Below, piece after piece: positions 1 to 7,036 of a stretch of DNA of 7,144 nt. The stretch is taken from NCBI GenBank assembly GCA_026713345.1, contig JAPOOQ010000630.1, forward strand, positions 1 to 7,144. The letters are read 5' to 3'. The position numbers and the translations under genes were made by a program. This DNA comes from Gemmatimonadota bacterium (GTDB lineage: Bacteria; Gemmatimonadota; Gemmatimonadetes; Longimicrobiales; Gaopeijiaceae). The notes under the pieces are model-generated. The model was not told the origin of the DNA. It saw only the letters and a list, made by a program, of their open reading frames with translations, and searched no databases. How positions within the stretch are numbered: the first letter of the stretch is position 1; the number at the start of each line of letters is the position of its first letter.

Positions 1-4
1 CGCC

Positions 5-3000
5 TCAGAACCGCACCCGCATCCCCAGCTGCGCCCTGCGCGTGTCCCCCAGCCCGCTGCGGATCGTGCCGTCGAAGTTGAAGAGCAGCGAGCCGTGCGC
101 GGTGTCGAGCGAGTTGTCCGTGTTGGTGAGGTTGAAGACCTCGAAGACGGGCTCGACCGTGCGGCCGCCGCCAAGCGTGAACGGGCGCGTCAGCTTCAGG
201 TCCCAGGTGAAGAACTCGTTGTCGCGGCGGAGCGTGTTGCGCTCGAGGATCGTGCCGTCCGCGCAGATGCGGTCGGTGGGCAGGGCGGCCCGCTCGCCGC
301 GGCTTGCGCAGCTCTCCGAGACGGGAGAGGCGGACAGGGAGCGCACGATGTTGCTGAAGGCGACATCGCCGGGGAGCGCGAACGCGAGGTAGCCGGTGGC
401 CTTGTGGCGGCGGTCGCGGTCGGACCAGCCGTATTCGGGCGCGAGGTTGGAGGCGTCGGCGTAGCGGAAGGTGAAGGGGTCGCGCTCGTTGTCGTCATCG
501 GACCGGTCGAAGGAGAGGGTGTAGCTCAGGTCGAAGGTCAGCCGGGAACCGAACGCGTCCTGGCCGCGCAGCCCTGCGGTGACGGCGTGGTAGCGGGAGC
601 GTGCGGTGCTTTCCGCCGACGTCAGTGACCCGATTCCGCCCCCGCCGGGGTGCGTGCCGATCCCGAAGGGCGATCCGAAGGCGGCGTCGTTGCGGTTGAC
701 GAAGCGGAAAAGGGCGTCGGTGCGGGCGTGCTGGTAGGAGACGCCCGCCGCGACGCCGTGCATCAGCTCACGGTCGAGCCCGGCCGAGAACGACCAGGTG
801 CGCGGCAGTTCCAGATCGTGGGCGGTGACGTGGATGTCGGGAAGGAAGGGCGGCGTGGTGCTGCCGTCGATGAGCTCGCCGATCGCGGGCGGTCCCTGCC
901 CCGGCAGTCCGAAGCTGTCGCGGTAGAAGATCTGCTGGAAGGCCCCGTTCGTGGTCACGCTCTGCGCGAAGACCAGGGTCGGGATGCGCGAATGGTAGGC
1001 GCCGGCGTTCAGCCGCAGGACGGTGCGCGCGTCGCCGCTCACGTCCCACGCGAGCCCGAAGCGGGGCTGGAAGTTGTCCAGGTCGTCGGGGATGGTGCCG
1101 TCGGACGGGAAGCGCGAGTCGCCGAGATACGGGGCGTAGAAGGTGGCCTCCGGCTCCACGGTCACCGACGGATGCCAGGTGCCTTCCCAGCGCAGCCCGA
1201 GATTCAGCGTCAGACGGTCGTTCGGCTTCCAGGTGTCCTGCACGAAGAAGGCCAGCTCGTTGACGCGGAAGTCGCCCCTGCCCAACTGGTCCGGCGCGAC
1301 GCCCGGAACGGTCCCCGACTGGAGATAGAGGAGCACGGGGCCGGTGATGCCGGTTCCCTCGGGACAGACGCCCGTATCGCTGTCCGACCCGTCCGAGCAG
1401 GTGACGTAGCGGCTCCCGCGGGTGCTGAAGTTGATGAAGCCGTCGACCGAATCGAAGACATAGCGACCGTTCGCGAAACCGATGAACTGCTGCGAGATCC
1501 CCGTCCGGTTGTACTCGGCGCCCGCCTTGAAGAAGTGACGGTCCACCAGCCAGGACCAGTTGTCGACGATCTGGAGCCGGGTGTCGTAGGCGGGATCGAT
1601 GGGCAGGAAGAACGGCAGCCCGATGCGGAAGCCGTCGGCGAAGTCCATCCCGATGTCGGGGAAGGGGCGGCCGCCGAGCGTGCGGAATTGCGGCGTTGCC
1701 GGGGGAGTCGCGTCCGGCATCAGCGGGCCGTCGTACCAGCGGACCCGGTCCTCGCGCGCCCACTGGACCCGCAATTCGTGGGACAGCGTGCTGCTGATCA
1801 GCGACCGCCAGCTCGCGTTGAAGGCGTGCGCCTCGTCCGTTTCGACCCCGTTGGCCGACAGCCCCCAGGAGTCCACGTCGAATGTGCCGTTGAGCTGTTC
1901 GGACCAGCTGTAGTTGTACTTGAAGGAGAGCTGGTTGCGTCCATCCAGGTGGACGTCGGACTTGACCAGGAGCGCCCGCGCATCGTCGGTCCGGGTGATG
2001 GGTCCGAACTCGTCCGCAAAGAGGCCCGGCCACCGCGTGTTGAGGAAGTCCCGGAGTCTGGCCAGGTTCGCCGGGTTCTCGACCAGCCGGTGGGCCTGTT
2101 TCGTTTCGGACCCCGCCTGCTGGTCGTATGCAACAAAGAAGAAGGCCCGGTCGCGCACTATGGGACCACCGAGGGTGAAGCCGAACTGATTGCGGTAGAA
2201 CTCCGGTTTACCCGCCTGCACAGCCACCGGGTAGGCGGCCGACACGCCGTCCCATTGGCCGAAATAGTGCGCGGAGCCTTCGAGCTCGTTGGTGCCGGAC
2301 TTTGTGATCACATTCACAAACCCGCCCGCGGAGCGCCCGAACTCGGCCGTGGCCCCCTGGTTCACCACCACAACCTCTTCGATGGCGTCCTGGCTGAAGG
2401 TGAAGGCGGGCCGCTGGCCGCCGCGCTGCTCGCCGAAGAAGGGATTGTTGAAGTCGGCGCCGTCCACGATGAAGTTGTTGAAGATGCCCCGCTGGCCGCT
2501 GATGCTGAGCTCGTCGCCGTCGGGTCCCTGCGTAATCGCGACCCCGGGCGTGAGAAGCGCGAAGTCGAGGTAGTTGCGCCCGTTGTTGGGGAGCCCGTCG
2601 ACCACGTCCCTGGAGAGGCGGGTGGAGCTGGTGACGTCTTCGGGGTGCACGAGGTGCTCGCGCTCCGCTTCGACGGTGATGCCTTCGAGTTCGACCGCCT
2701 GGAACTGCAGCGTGAGCGAGAGTTCTTCGCCGACGCGCAGCACGAGGCCGGTGGCGGTCGCGGCGGCGAGCTGGTCGGGGGCGCGCACGACGATGTCGTA
2801 GGTGCCCAGCGGGAGGAGCGGGCGCACGAAGGTGCCGGTCGGGGTGGTGCGCACGGTGGTGACGAGGCCGGTAGCCCGGTGGGTGATCTCGACGGTGGCG
2901 CCGGCCACGGTGGCGGCCGCGGGGTCCAGGACCACGCCCCGGATGATTCCGGTGGAGGCCTGCGCCTGGGCGGTGGCCGGGTGGGGGGCGGCGGCGAGGG

Positions 3001-3112
3001 CGGGGAGGAGGGTGAGGAGGAGAGCGAGCCGCGACGCGATGGTGGGGCGTCCACGCCCGCCAACGGAACCGGCAGATGCCCGAAGGATGTGGCGCGTCGG
3101 TTGTATTCTCAT
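5..3112 (-). CDS. TonB-dependent outer-membrane receptor with N-terminal carboxypeptidase-regulatory-like domain (Oar-like)
   Basis: This is an outer-membrane active transporter or receptor energised by TonB, 1035 residues long. I chose the ATG at 3112-3110 because GAGG lies 7 nt upstream and a Sec signal peptide follows: a basic n-region up to R28, a hydrophobic core at about 29-42, and a likely cleavage at ATA|Q (48/49). An in-frame ATG at 3289 would add 59 residues without signal character and would cross the start of the divergent gene. Domains: a carboxypeptidase-regulatory-like beta-sandwich at about 53-142 (IIRGVVLDP, GTYDIVVRAP); a linker ITVEAE that may act as the TonB-box region; a plug at about 155-275 (LPNNGRNYLDFALLTPGV, FIVDGADFNNPFFG, AEFGRSAGGFVNVITKSGTN); then a long barrel with the Oar-type strand motif PRFGLAWDVSGDARTVLR. 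It ends in VRF, the terminal aromatic expected for Bam-dependent insertion. Four cysteines form two close pairs (572/583 and 935/950). The ligand is unknown; its neighbours suggest peptides. Confidence 0.93.
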   Translation of the reverse strand: MRIQPTRHILRASAGSVGGRGRPTIASRLALLLTLLPALAAAPHPATAQAQASTGIIRGVVLDPAAATVAGATVEITHRATGLVTTVRTTPTGTFVRPLLPLGTYDIVVRAPDQLAAATATGLVLRVGEELSLTLQFQAVELEGITVEAEREHLVHPEDVTSSTRLSRDVVDGLPNNGRNYLDFALLTPGVAITQGPDGDELSISGQRGIFNNFIVDGADFNNPFFGEQRGGQRPAFTFSQDAIEEVVVVNQGATAEFGRSAGGFVNVITKSGTNELEGSAHYFGQWDGVSAAYPVAVQAGKPEFYRNQFGFTLGGPIVRDRAFFFVAYDQQAGSETKQAHRLVENPANLARLRDFLNTRWPGLFADEFGPITRTDDARALLVKSDVHLDGRNQLSFKYNYSWSEQLNGTFDVDSWGLSANGVETDEAHAFNASWRSLISSTLSHELRVQWAREDRVRWYDGPLMPDATPPATPQFRTLGGRPFPDIGMDFADGFRIGLPFFLPIDPAYDTRLQIVDNWSWLVDRHFFKAGAEYNRTGISQQFIGFANGRYVFDSVDGFINFSTRGSRYVTCSDGSDSDTGVCPEGTGITGPVLLYLQSGTVPGVAPDQLGRGDFRVNELAFFVQDTWKPNDRLTLNLGLRWEGTWHPSVTVEPEATFYAPYLGDSRFPSDGTIPDDLDNFQPRFGLAWDVSGDARTVLRLNAGAYHSRIPTLVFAQSVTTNGAFQQIFYRDSFGLPGQGPPAIGELIDGSTTPPFLPDIHVTAHDLELPRTWSFSAGLDRELMHGVAAGVSYQHARTDALFRFVNRNDAAFGSPFGIGTHPGGGGIGSLTSAESTARSRYHAVTAGLRGQDAFGSRLTFDLSYTLSFDRSDDDNERDPFTFRYADASNLAPEYGWSDRDRRHKATGYLAFALPGDVAFSNIVRSLSASPVSESCASRGERAALPTDRICADGTILERNTLRRDNEFFTWDLKLTRPFTLGGGRTVEPVFEVFNLTNTDNSLDTAHGSLLFNFDGTIRSGLGDTRRAQLGMRVRF

Positions 3113-3233
3113 CCAGGAACCTCGGGCGTGGTCGGTAGGGGGAATGCCGCCTTGCTCGTCTTGCGGCCACGAAGCAACGTATGTCGATTGCACGTTCGTA
3201 GGAACGCCAGGAGTCCCCAGCACGGTCGCAGAC
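3113..3233. promoter_or_regulatory. divergent intergenic region between receptor and deacylase
   Basis: These 121 bp separate two start codons that face away from each other, so the promoters of both the receptor and the deacylase-peptidase pair must lie here or slightly inside the coding starts. I could not find a convincing -35/-10 pair in either direction. The region holds a perfect short inverted repeat (CGTTC at 3193-3197, GTAG loop, GAACG at 3202-3206) and several TTG trinucleotides (for example 3153 and 3161) that could be part of -35 elements. The inverted repeat is too short to call an operator. Shared control of the two transcription units is an inference from the geometry. Confidence 0.45.
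3120..3123 (-). promoter_or_regulatory. Shine-Dalgarno site (GAGG) of the TonB-dependent receptor
   Basis: Read on the minus strand, GAGG is followed by 7 nt (TTCCTGG) and then the ATG at 3112. This spacing is what decides the receptor start in favour of 3112 over the longer in-frame option at 3289. Confidence 0.6.
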
Positions 3234-4739
3234 ATGCCTTCTTGCCCAGCGCGCCAGAACCGCCTCCTCCATTTGTTTATTATATCCATCCCGGCCCTCC
3301 TCGTCGCGGCCTGCGGTCCCTCGCCTCACGACCTCGTCATCCTGCACGGGCGCGTCATGGATCCCGAAACGGGACTGGACGCGCCCCTCTCGGTCGGGAT
3401 CACCGACGGCACGATCGCCGCGCTCAGCGAGGAGCCCCTGCGCGGCCGCGACACGCTGGACGCGACCGGCCTGGTCGTCGCGCCCGGGTTCATCGACCTG
3501 CACGCGCACGGCCAGGACTCGGTGAGCGCACGCCTGCAGGCGCTCGACGGGGTGACCACCGCGCTGGAGATGGAGGTGGGCGTCCACCCGGTGGCCCCCT
3601 GGTACGCGTCGCGCGAGGGCCGTGCGCTCATCCACTTCGGCGCCACGGTCAGTCATCCGAACGCGCGCGCCAAGCTGCTGACCGGCGCCGACATCGGCCA
3701 CCAGCCCACGCTGCCGCCCGGGCAGAACGAGTCGATGGGATCGGACATCATCTACGAGGAGCTGGACTACGCACGGATCGCCGAGCTGGCCGCGCTGATG
3801 GAGGCCGGGCTGGACGAGGGCGGCCTCGGCTACGGCTTCGGCATCACCTACACGCCCGGGGCGTCGCGCACCGAGATCTTCCAGCTCTTCGAGTCGGCGG
3901 CGGCAAACGGGGTGCCGGCATACGTGCACCTGCGCTCAGCCGGTCCGGGCGGCACCCTCGGTCCCTTCCAGGAGGTGATCGCGAACGCGGCGGCCACCGG
4001 CGCGTCGCTGCACATCGTCCACCTCAATTCCACCGCCGGGGAGATGGCCGAACAGGCCCTGGGCATGATCCGCGGGGCCGCCGAGTGGGGCGTCGACGTC
4101 ACCACGGAGGCATACCCGTACACAGCGTCTTCCACCTTCATCGAGAGCGCCCTGTTCGATTCGTGGGTGGGCCTGGACGACTCCGAGTACGCGCGGCTGC
4201 AGTGGCCGGGACAGGCCGAGCGGCTCAACGCACGCACCTTCGCCGAGTACCGGGAGCAGGGTGGGTGGGTGGTGATCCACGGGCGCAGCGAGGAAACGAA
4301 CGAGTGGATCGTGGCGCAGCCGGACGTGATCGCCGCGAGCGATGGGATCCCGTTCCTGCATGTCGCGGTCCACCCGCGCGGCGCGGGAACGTTCGCCCGC
4401 ATTCTGGGACACTATTCGCGCGACCGCGGCGTGATCGGCCTCATGGACGCGCTCGCCATGATGACGATACTGCCGGCGCGCAGGGTCGAGGGCGCCGCAC
4501 CGGAGATGGCGCGCAAGGGCCGTGTTCAGCAGGGCGCCGACGCCGACCTCGCGGTGTTCGACCCGGCGACGGTGCTGGATATGGCAGACTACGACGCCCC
4601 CGCCACCCCCTCGCGCGGCTTCGTCTTCGTGCTCGTGAACGGCACCCCGGTGGTGCGCGACGGGGCAATCGTCGATGGCGTCTTCCCCGGCCAGCCGATC
4701 AAGTCAGCCCGGCAGAACTCTGCAGAAATCGGAGAATAG
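3234..4739 (+). CDS. lipoprotein N-acyl-D-amino-acid deacylase family amidohydrolase
   Basis: This is a metal-dependent amidohydrolase, 501 residues, of the D-aminoacylase group, which hydrolyses N-acyl-D-amino acids to the free D-amino acid and a carboxylate. The ATG at 3234 is chosen because it begins a lipoprotein signal peptide (core LLHLFIISIPALLVAA, lipobox VAAC, acylated Cys27). The ribosome site is weak: GGAG at 3210-3213 is 20 nt away. An in-frame ATG at 3144 would add 30 residues before the signal. Visible motifs: PGFIDLHAHGQD (H90, H92), GVTTALEMEVG (E112, E114), AYVHLRS (H232), HIVHLNS (H260, H263), EAYPYTASST, ASDG with the catalytic-type Asp370, HPRGAGTF (H380), and the C-terminal beta-sandwich motifs GADADLAVFDPATV and LVNGTPVV. 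The canonical metal-ligand cysteine of D-aminoacylase is absent: Cys27 is the only cysteine in the mature protein. An N-acyl-D-glutamate-deacylase-like specificity is possible but unproven. It would act at the periplasmic face of a membrane. It heads an apparent operon with the S9 peptidase. Confidence 0.88.
   Translation: MPSCPARQNRLLHLFIISIPALLVAACGPSPHDLVILHGRVMDPETGLDAPLSVGITDGTIAALSEEPLRGRDTLDATGLVVAPGFIDLHAHGQDSVSARLQALDGVTTALEMEVGVHPVAPWYASREGRALIHFGATVSHPNARAKLLTGADIGHQPTLPPGQNESMGSDIIYEELDYARIAELAALMEAGLDEGGLGYGFGITYTPGASRTEIFQLFESAAANGVPAYVHLRSAGPGGTLGPFQEVIANAAATGASLHIVHLNSTAGEMAEQALGMIRGAAEWGVDVTTEAYPYTASSTFIESALFDSWVGLDDSEYARLQWPGQAERLNARTFAEYREQGGWVVIHGRSEETNEWIVAQPDVIAASDGIPFLHVAVHPRGAGTFARILGHYSRDRGVIGLMDALAMMTILPARRVEGAAPEMARKGRVQQGADADLAVFDPATVLDMADYDAPATPSRGFVFVLVNGTPVVRDGAIVDGVFPGQPIKSARQNSAEIGE
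4731..4734 (+). promoter_or_regulatory. Shine-Dalgarno site (GGAG) of the S9 peptidase, inside the end of the deacylase gene
   Basis: GGAG lies in the last codons of the deacylase gene. It is 9 nt before an in-frame GTG at 4744 and 15 nt before the ATG at 4750. Normal spacing favours GTG 4744 as the true start, which would lengthen the peptidase by two residues only. The overlap with the upstream coding end fits translational coupling. Confidence 0.55.
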
Positions 4740-4749
4740 TAAAGTGAAC

Positions 4750-6807
4750 ATGACATTTAGTAAAGCAAAGCTTACAGTCGTGACCCTCGCCCTGGCGCTG
4801 TCGGCCCTCACCCTCGCCTCCGCCCCCACCGCCGCCCAGCAGCCCCTCTCCCTCGAGCAATACCTCGATATGGAGACGGTGTCGAACCCGCAGATCTCGC
4901 CGGACGGCACGCAGATTGTTTACACGCGCGGCTGGGTCAACAAGATCAACGACCGCCGCCAGTCGTCGCTGCACATCATGAACGCCGACGGGTCCAGGCC
5001 GCGCCACCTGCTCGAAGGCAGCGGCGCGCAGTGGTCGCCGGACGGGACCCGCATCCTCTTCACCGCCCCCGGCGAACCGCAGGGCTCGCAGATCTTTGTC
5101 CGCTGGATGGACGCGGAGGGCGCGGTCACGCAGGTCACCCGGCTCGAGCGCGGTCCCTCCAACCCGATCTGGTCGCCGGACGGCGAGTGGATTGCGTTTA
5201 CCAGCAGGGTGCGCGACCGGGCGGACTTCGCCGGCGTGTCGCTGCCCGCCAGGCCCGAGGGCGCGAACTGGGTGCAGGAGCCGAAGGTGGTCGAGCGGGC
5301 GGCGTACAAGCGTGACCGGCAGGGGTACGTGGACACCGGGTGGACGCACGTCTTCGTGGTCCCCGCAGAGGGCGGCACCCCGCGGCAGCTCACCGACGGC
5401 GACTGGAACCATTCGTCGATCCAGTGGAGCCCCGACGGCACCGAGATCTACTTCACCTCGTTCCGCGACGAGGATGCCGACCGTCCCGAGCACTGGCAGG
5501 AGTCGGAGATCTACGCGGTGTCGGTGGCCACGGGCGACATCCGCCGGCTGACCAGCCGCCGCGGTCCGGACGCCAGCCCCATGCCTTCCCCCGACGGCTC
5601 GCTGATCGCCTACACCGGCATCGACGCGCACCGGGACACCTACCGCAACCAGAAGATTTACCTGATGAACCGGGACGGGTCGGGATCGCGCGTCATCTCG
5701 GGCGACTACGACCGGCAGTCGAGGGGGCTGATGTGGGCGAAGGACGGCAGCGGCCTCTACTTCAACGTCAACCGGGACGGGTACCGTCAGCTGCACTTCG
5801 TGTCGGTGGGCGGGGGCGTCGAGGTCCTCACTTCGGGCGAGCACCTCTTCGCGCTGTCTTCATTCTCGGACGACGGCGTCGCCACCGGTGTGATTTCCAG
5901 CGCACACGAGCCCGGCGACATCTACCGCTTCGACCTCTCCGCGCCCGGCAACCCGGTCCGCCTGACCGAGGTGAACGAAGACGTCCTGGGGCACGTCGGC
6001 CTGGGCGAGGTCGAGGAGGTCTGGTACGAATCGACGGACGACTTCCGCGTCCAGGGGTGGATCGTGAAGCCGCCCGACTTCGACCCCGCGCGGAAGTACC
6101 CCCTCATGCTCGCGATCCACGGCGGGCCCCACAGCATGTACAACGGGGGGTTCAACTTCGCCTTCCAGGAGCACGCGGCAAACGGCTACGTCGTCCTGTA
6201 TACGAATCCGCGGGGCTCAACCGGCTATGGCACCGAGTTCGCGAACGCGATCAACCACGACTACCCGGGCGCCGACTTCCCCGACCTCATGAAGGGCGTC
6301 GACGAGATGCTCGCGCGCGGCTACGTGGACGGGGAGAACCTCTTCGTCTACGGGTGCTCGGGCGGCGGGATCCTCACCAGCTACATCGTGGGCAACACGG
6401 ACCGATTCCGCGCCGCGTCCGCCAACTGCCCGATCGTGAACTGGATGTCGGCGATGGGGACTTCGGACGCGATCACCTACCTGCGCACCTTCGAGAAGCC
6501 CTTCTGGGAGGACCCCACCGAGTGGATCGACCGCTCGTCGATCTTCTACGTCGGCAACGTGACCACGCCGACCATGTTCCTGACCGGCGAGCGCGATCTG
6601 CGCACCCCGATGGCGCAGACCGAGGAGTTCTACCAGGCGCTCCAGTACGTCGGCGTGCCGACCGTGATGATCCGCTTCCCGGACGAATGGCACGGCACCA
6701 GCTCGCGGCCGTCGAACTTCCTGCGCACGCAGCTCTACCTGCGCAAGTGGGTCGAGAAGTGGGGCACGCACGCGGGGCCGCTGACGAGCGACGGGGGGAG
6801 CGGGTGA
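4750..6807 (+). CDS. secreted S9 family serine peptidase (prolyl oligopeptidase fold, TolB-like propeller)
   Basis: This is a serine peptidase of 685 residues that should cleave short peptides in the periplasm. ATG 4750 is the conservative start; GTG 4744 is a better-spaced alternative. The signal peptide has K5/K7, a core at about 8-23, and a likely cleavage near TAA|Q (29/30). An N-terminal beta-propeller follows, with repeated PD40/WD40-like blades: QISPDGTQIVYT, QWSPDGTRILFT, IWSPDGEWIAFT, QWSPDGTEIYFT, PSPDGSLIAYT and a weaker MWAKDGSGLYF. The C-terminal alpha/beta-hydrolase domain starts around VQGWIVKPPDF, with HGGPHSMY (oxyanion region) and NPRGSTGYGTEF. The triad is Ser537 (GCSGGG), Asp616 (GERDLRTP) and His648 (EWHGTSSRPSN); the order and spacings of 79 and 32 residues are typical of S9. 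The only cysteines are C536 and C560. It sits 10 bp after the deacylase gene, so cotranscription is likely. Exact specificity (dipeptidyl, acylaminoacyl or other) cannot be read from sequence. Confidence 0.93.
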   Translation: MTFSKAKLTVVTLALALSALTLASAPTAAQQPLSLEQYLDMETVSNPQISPDGTQIVYTRGWVNKINDRRQSSLHIMNADGSRPRHLLEGSGAQWSPDGTRILFTAPGEPQGSQIFVRWMDAEGAVTQVTRLERGPSNPIWSPDGEWIAFTSRVRDRADFAGVSLPARPEGANWVQEPKVVERAAYKRDRQGYVDTGWTHVFVVPAEGGTPRQLTDGDWNHSSIQWSPDGTEIYFTSFRDEDADRPEHWQESEIYAVSVATGDIRRLTSRRGPDASPMPSPDGSLIAYTGIDAHRDTYRNQKIYLMNRDGSGSRVISGDYDRQSRGLMWAKDGSGLYFNVNRDGYRQLHFVSVGGGVEVLTSGEHLFALSSFSDDGVATGVISSAHEPGDIYRFDLSAPGNPVRLTEVNEDVLGHVGLGEVEEVWYESTDDFRVQGWIVKPPDFDPARKYPLMLAIHGGPHSMYNGGFNFAFQEHAANGYVVLYTNPRGSTGYGTEFANAINHDYPGADFPDLMKGVDEMLARGYVDGENLFVYGCSGGGILTSYIVGNTDRFRAASANCPIVNWMSAMGTSDAITYLRTFEKPFWEDPTEWIDRSSIFYVGNVTTPTMFLTGERDLRTPMAQTEEFYQALQYVGVPTVMIRFPDEWHGTSSRPSNFLRTQLYLRKWVEKWGTHAGPLTSDGGSG

Positions 6808-6821
6808 GGGTGGGCGGCCGA

Positions 6822-6941
6822 CCGTGGCTGTAGCCAGCATCGGCGGGGGCGCCAGCCTGGTGGACCTGCACCACCTGGGGCTCCCGAGCATCATCGGGGT
6901 GGGGGTGCTGGAGCTGGACGACGGGGTCGCGCTTGTGGATC
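6822..6941 (+). repeat. direct repeat, copy 1 (start of MBL-fold gene)
   Basis: This copy aligns without any gap to 7025-7144 at a constant offset of 203 bp. By hand count 98 of 120 positions match. The left boundary is sharp: the first 28 bases are identical, while the 14 bases before it match no better than chance. The repeat begins 2 bp before the GTG start codon of the MBL-fold frame. Confidence 0.85.
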
Positions 6942-7036
6942 CCGGGCCGGAGGCGCGGCTGGAGGCGCTGGGCGCCGGCCTGGCCGGAATAGGACACTCG
7001 CTGGAGAGCGAGGGAAGGCGGTGGCCGTGGCTGTAG
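6824..7036 (+). CDS. N-terminal fragment of a probable MBL-fold metallo-hydrolase, interrupted
   Basis: A GTG start 16 nt after the peptidase stop opens a frame whose first ~58 residues resemble the N-terminus of metallo-beta-lactamase-fold hydrolases: VDLHHLGLP, then the strand pair IGVGVLELDDGVALVDPGPE, then LEALGAGLAGIGHSLE, which normally leads into the LLLTHIHLDHAG zinc motif. That motif never appears. After HSLE the frame reads SEGRRWPWL and stops at 7034-7036, exactly where a second copy of the gene start has been joined. The ribosome site is weak (GAGGG at 6806-6810, 13 nt away). The fragment therefore cannot encode a working enzyme as written. It is either a gene broken by a real duplication or, more likely, an intact gene misassembled at a contig end. 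The family call rests on the beta-strand and VDPGP pattern only. Confidence 0.6.
   Translation: MAVASIGGGASLVDLHHLGLPSIIGVGVLELDDGVALVDPGPEARLEALGAGLAGIGHSLESEGRRWPWL
6997..7012. repeat. short inverted repeat at the break in the MBL-fold frame
   Basis: CTCGCT (6997-7002), loop GGAG, AGCGAG (7007-7012): a perfect 6-bp stem with a 4-base loop. It lies where similarity to MBL-fold proteins ends and 12 bp before the second repeat copy starts. No U tract follows, so it is not called a terminator. Its position suggests a link to the rearrangement or misassembly. Confidence 0.4.

Noticed and set aside
3181..3201. Six-codon frame (MSIARS) ahead of the deacylase, as a possible leader peptide
   Set aside because: No ribosome site, no attenuator-like hairpins and no repeated regulatory codons; expected by chance.
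3144..3233. Extension of the deacylase to an in-frame ATG at 3144, preceded by a purine-rich GGGGGA
   Set aside because: It would put 30 extra residues ahead of a typical lipoprotein signal peptide, which should be at the very N-terminus.
3113..3289. Extension of the receptor to an in-frame ATG at 3289
   Set aside because: The added 59 residues lack signal character and cross the start of the divergent deacylase gene. ATG 3112 has a well-spaced GAGG and directly begins a signal peptide.
2208..3929. A minus-strand frame open for about 573 codons across the receptor start and the deacylase
   Set aside because: Proline- and arginine-rich shadow translation that conflicts with two well-supported genes.
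650..4747. A plus-strand frame open for about 1365 codons, antisense to the receptor and then out of frame through the deacylase
   Set aside because: High G+C removes most stops from non-coding frames. The translation is low-complexity (rich in R, G, A, V), has no recognisable domain, and overlaps two genes with clear family motifs.
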